From Zunongwangia mangrovi (GTDB lineage: Bacteria > Bacteroidota > Bacteroidia > Flavobacteriales > Flavobacteriaceae), in contig NZ_FOKV01000001.1 in assembly GCF_900112105.1 (NCBI RefSeq), positions 806,001-870,000 of the forward strand: DNA of 64,000 nucleotides. Direction: 5' to 3'. Of the stretch, positions 63,891 to 64,000 are shown in pieces; the stretch's first letter is position 1, and each line of letters opens with the position of its first letter. The notes below the pieces were generated by a model. The model had not been told where the DNA came from. It saw only the letters and a program-made list of their open reading frames with translations, and did no database searches. A program made the position numbers and the translations under genes.

Positions 63891-64000
63891 TTATTTTACA
63901 TCTACATTACTCTTAACACCCTCTACGAAGATTTTCGCTGGTTTAAATGCTGGGATGTTATGAGCTGGTATTTTAATAGTAGTGTTCTTAGAAATGTTTC
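63891..64000 (-). CDS. HU family DNA-binding protein, partial
   Basis: Only the C-terminal 35 residues are in the window. They read NISKNTTIKIPAHNIPAFKP and on to AKIFVEGVKSNVDVK, matching the end of HU, where the conserved IPAFKPG-like segment and following helix lie. HU is a nucleoid protein that bends DNA. The rest of the gene continues beyond base 64000. The usual C-terminal GK motif is replaced by a slightly longer tail. Confidence 0.85.
   Translation of the reverse strand, partial: NISKNTTIKIPAHNIPAFKPAKIFVEGVKSNVDVK

Overview
The window is chromosomal DNA from a marine-type member of the Flavobacteriaceae (Bacteroidota), probably close to Gramella/Christiangramia, Zunongwangia or Salegentibacter. 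This is judged from protein character and gene order only. Supporting signs are low GC, TAnnTTTG promoter -7 elements, no Shine-Dalgarno sequences before start codons, a secreted protein with a type IX secretion (T9SS) sorting tail, an ExbB/ExbD/ExbD cluster, DUF4270 next to glmS, and an RNase G gene followed by an HU gene. There is no phage, insertion sequence, CRISPR array or obvious genomic island. Nearly everything is housekeeping or lineage-core sequence, and the unexpected signals lie mostly between genes.

Layout. 1-5.2 kb: end of a polyprenyl diphosphate synthase gene, then sucA-sucB. 5.2-9.1 kb: a tiny membrane protein, an aspartic protease, TatD, an acyltransferase overlapping asparaginase I, and tRNA-Ser(GGA). 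9.2-12.5 kb: ExbB, a small membrane protein, ExbD, ExbD, then a PorT-like barrel. 12.5-23.7 kb (minus strand): a PAP2-like membrane protein, rpoN, an RluA-type pseudouridine synthase, a 48-residue membrane protein, asnS, an MMPL/RND exporter, a DUF5686 protein, frr and pyrH. 23.9-30.8 kb (plus): a membrane zinc protease, a large T9SS-secreted protein, exonuclease III, an OmpA-like lipoprotein and an aldo/keto reductase. 30.8-36.7 kb (minus): an M23 peptidase, radA, a serine-less esterase-fold protein, a flippase-like membrane protein, panD and panC. 36.8-43.2 kb (plus): a half-length glycogen-synthase-like protein, a DUF4270 lipoprotein, glmS and atpD-atpC. 43.3-46.4 kb (minus): an M61 peptidase, then an XRE regulator with two DUF2975 proteins. 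46.6-52.4 kb: a complete seven-gene Mrp Na+/H+ antiporter operon. 52.6-59.9 kb: biotin genes bioF-bioD-bioA, a ketoacyl synthase, bioB, and two tandem JmjC/cupin_8 proteins. 60-64 kb: RecX, a serine hydrolase, RNase E/G, a 29-residue basic protein and the end of an HU gene.

The most interesting signals are: (i) several intergenic tracts with a strict 7-base period but different sequences, two of them running up to the start codons of atpC and of the biotin-cluster ketoacyl synthase; (ii) a dispersed, degenerate intergenic repeat of about 90 bases containing small palindromes, in at least four copies plus a fragment; (iii) a 13-base perfect inverted repeat in the RNase E/G leader that could sequester its start codon; (iv) three genes (tatD, radA, bioF) with the identical arrangement TAnnTTTG-N5-ATG, which predicts leaderless mRNAs; and (v) two probable pseudoenzymes. 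No clearly new multi-gene system was found.
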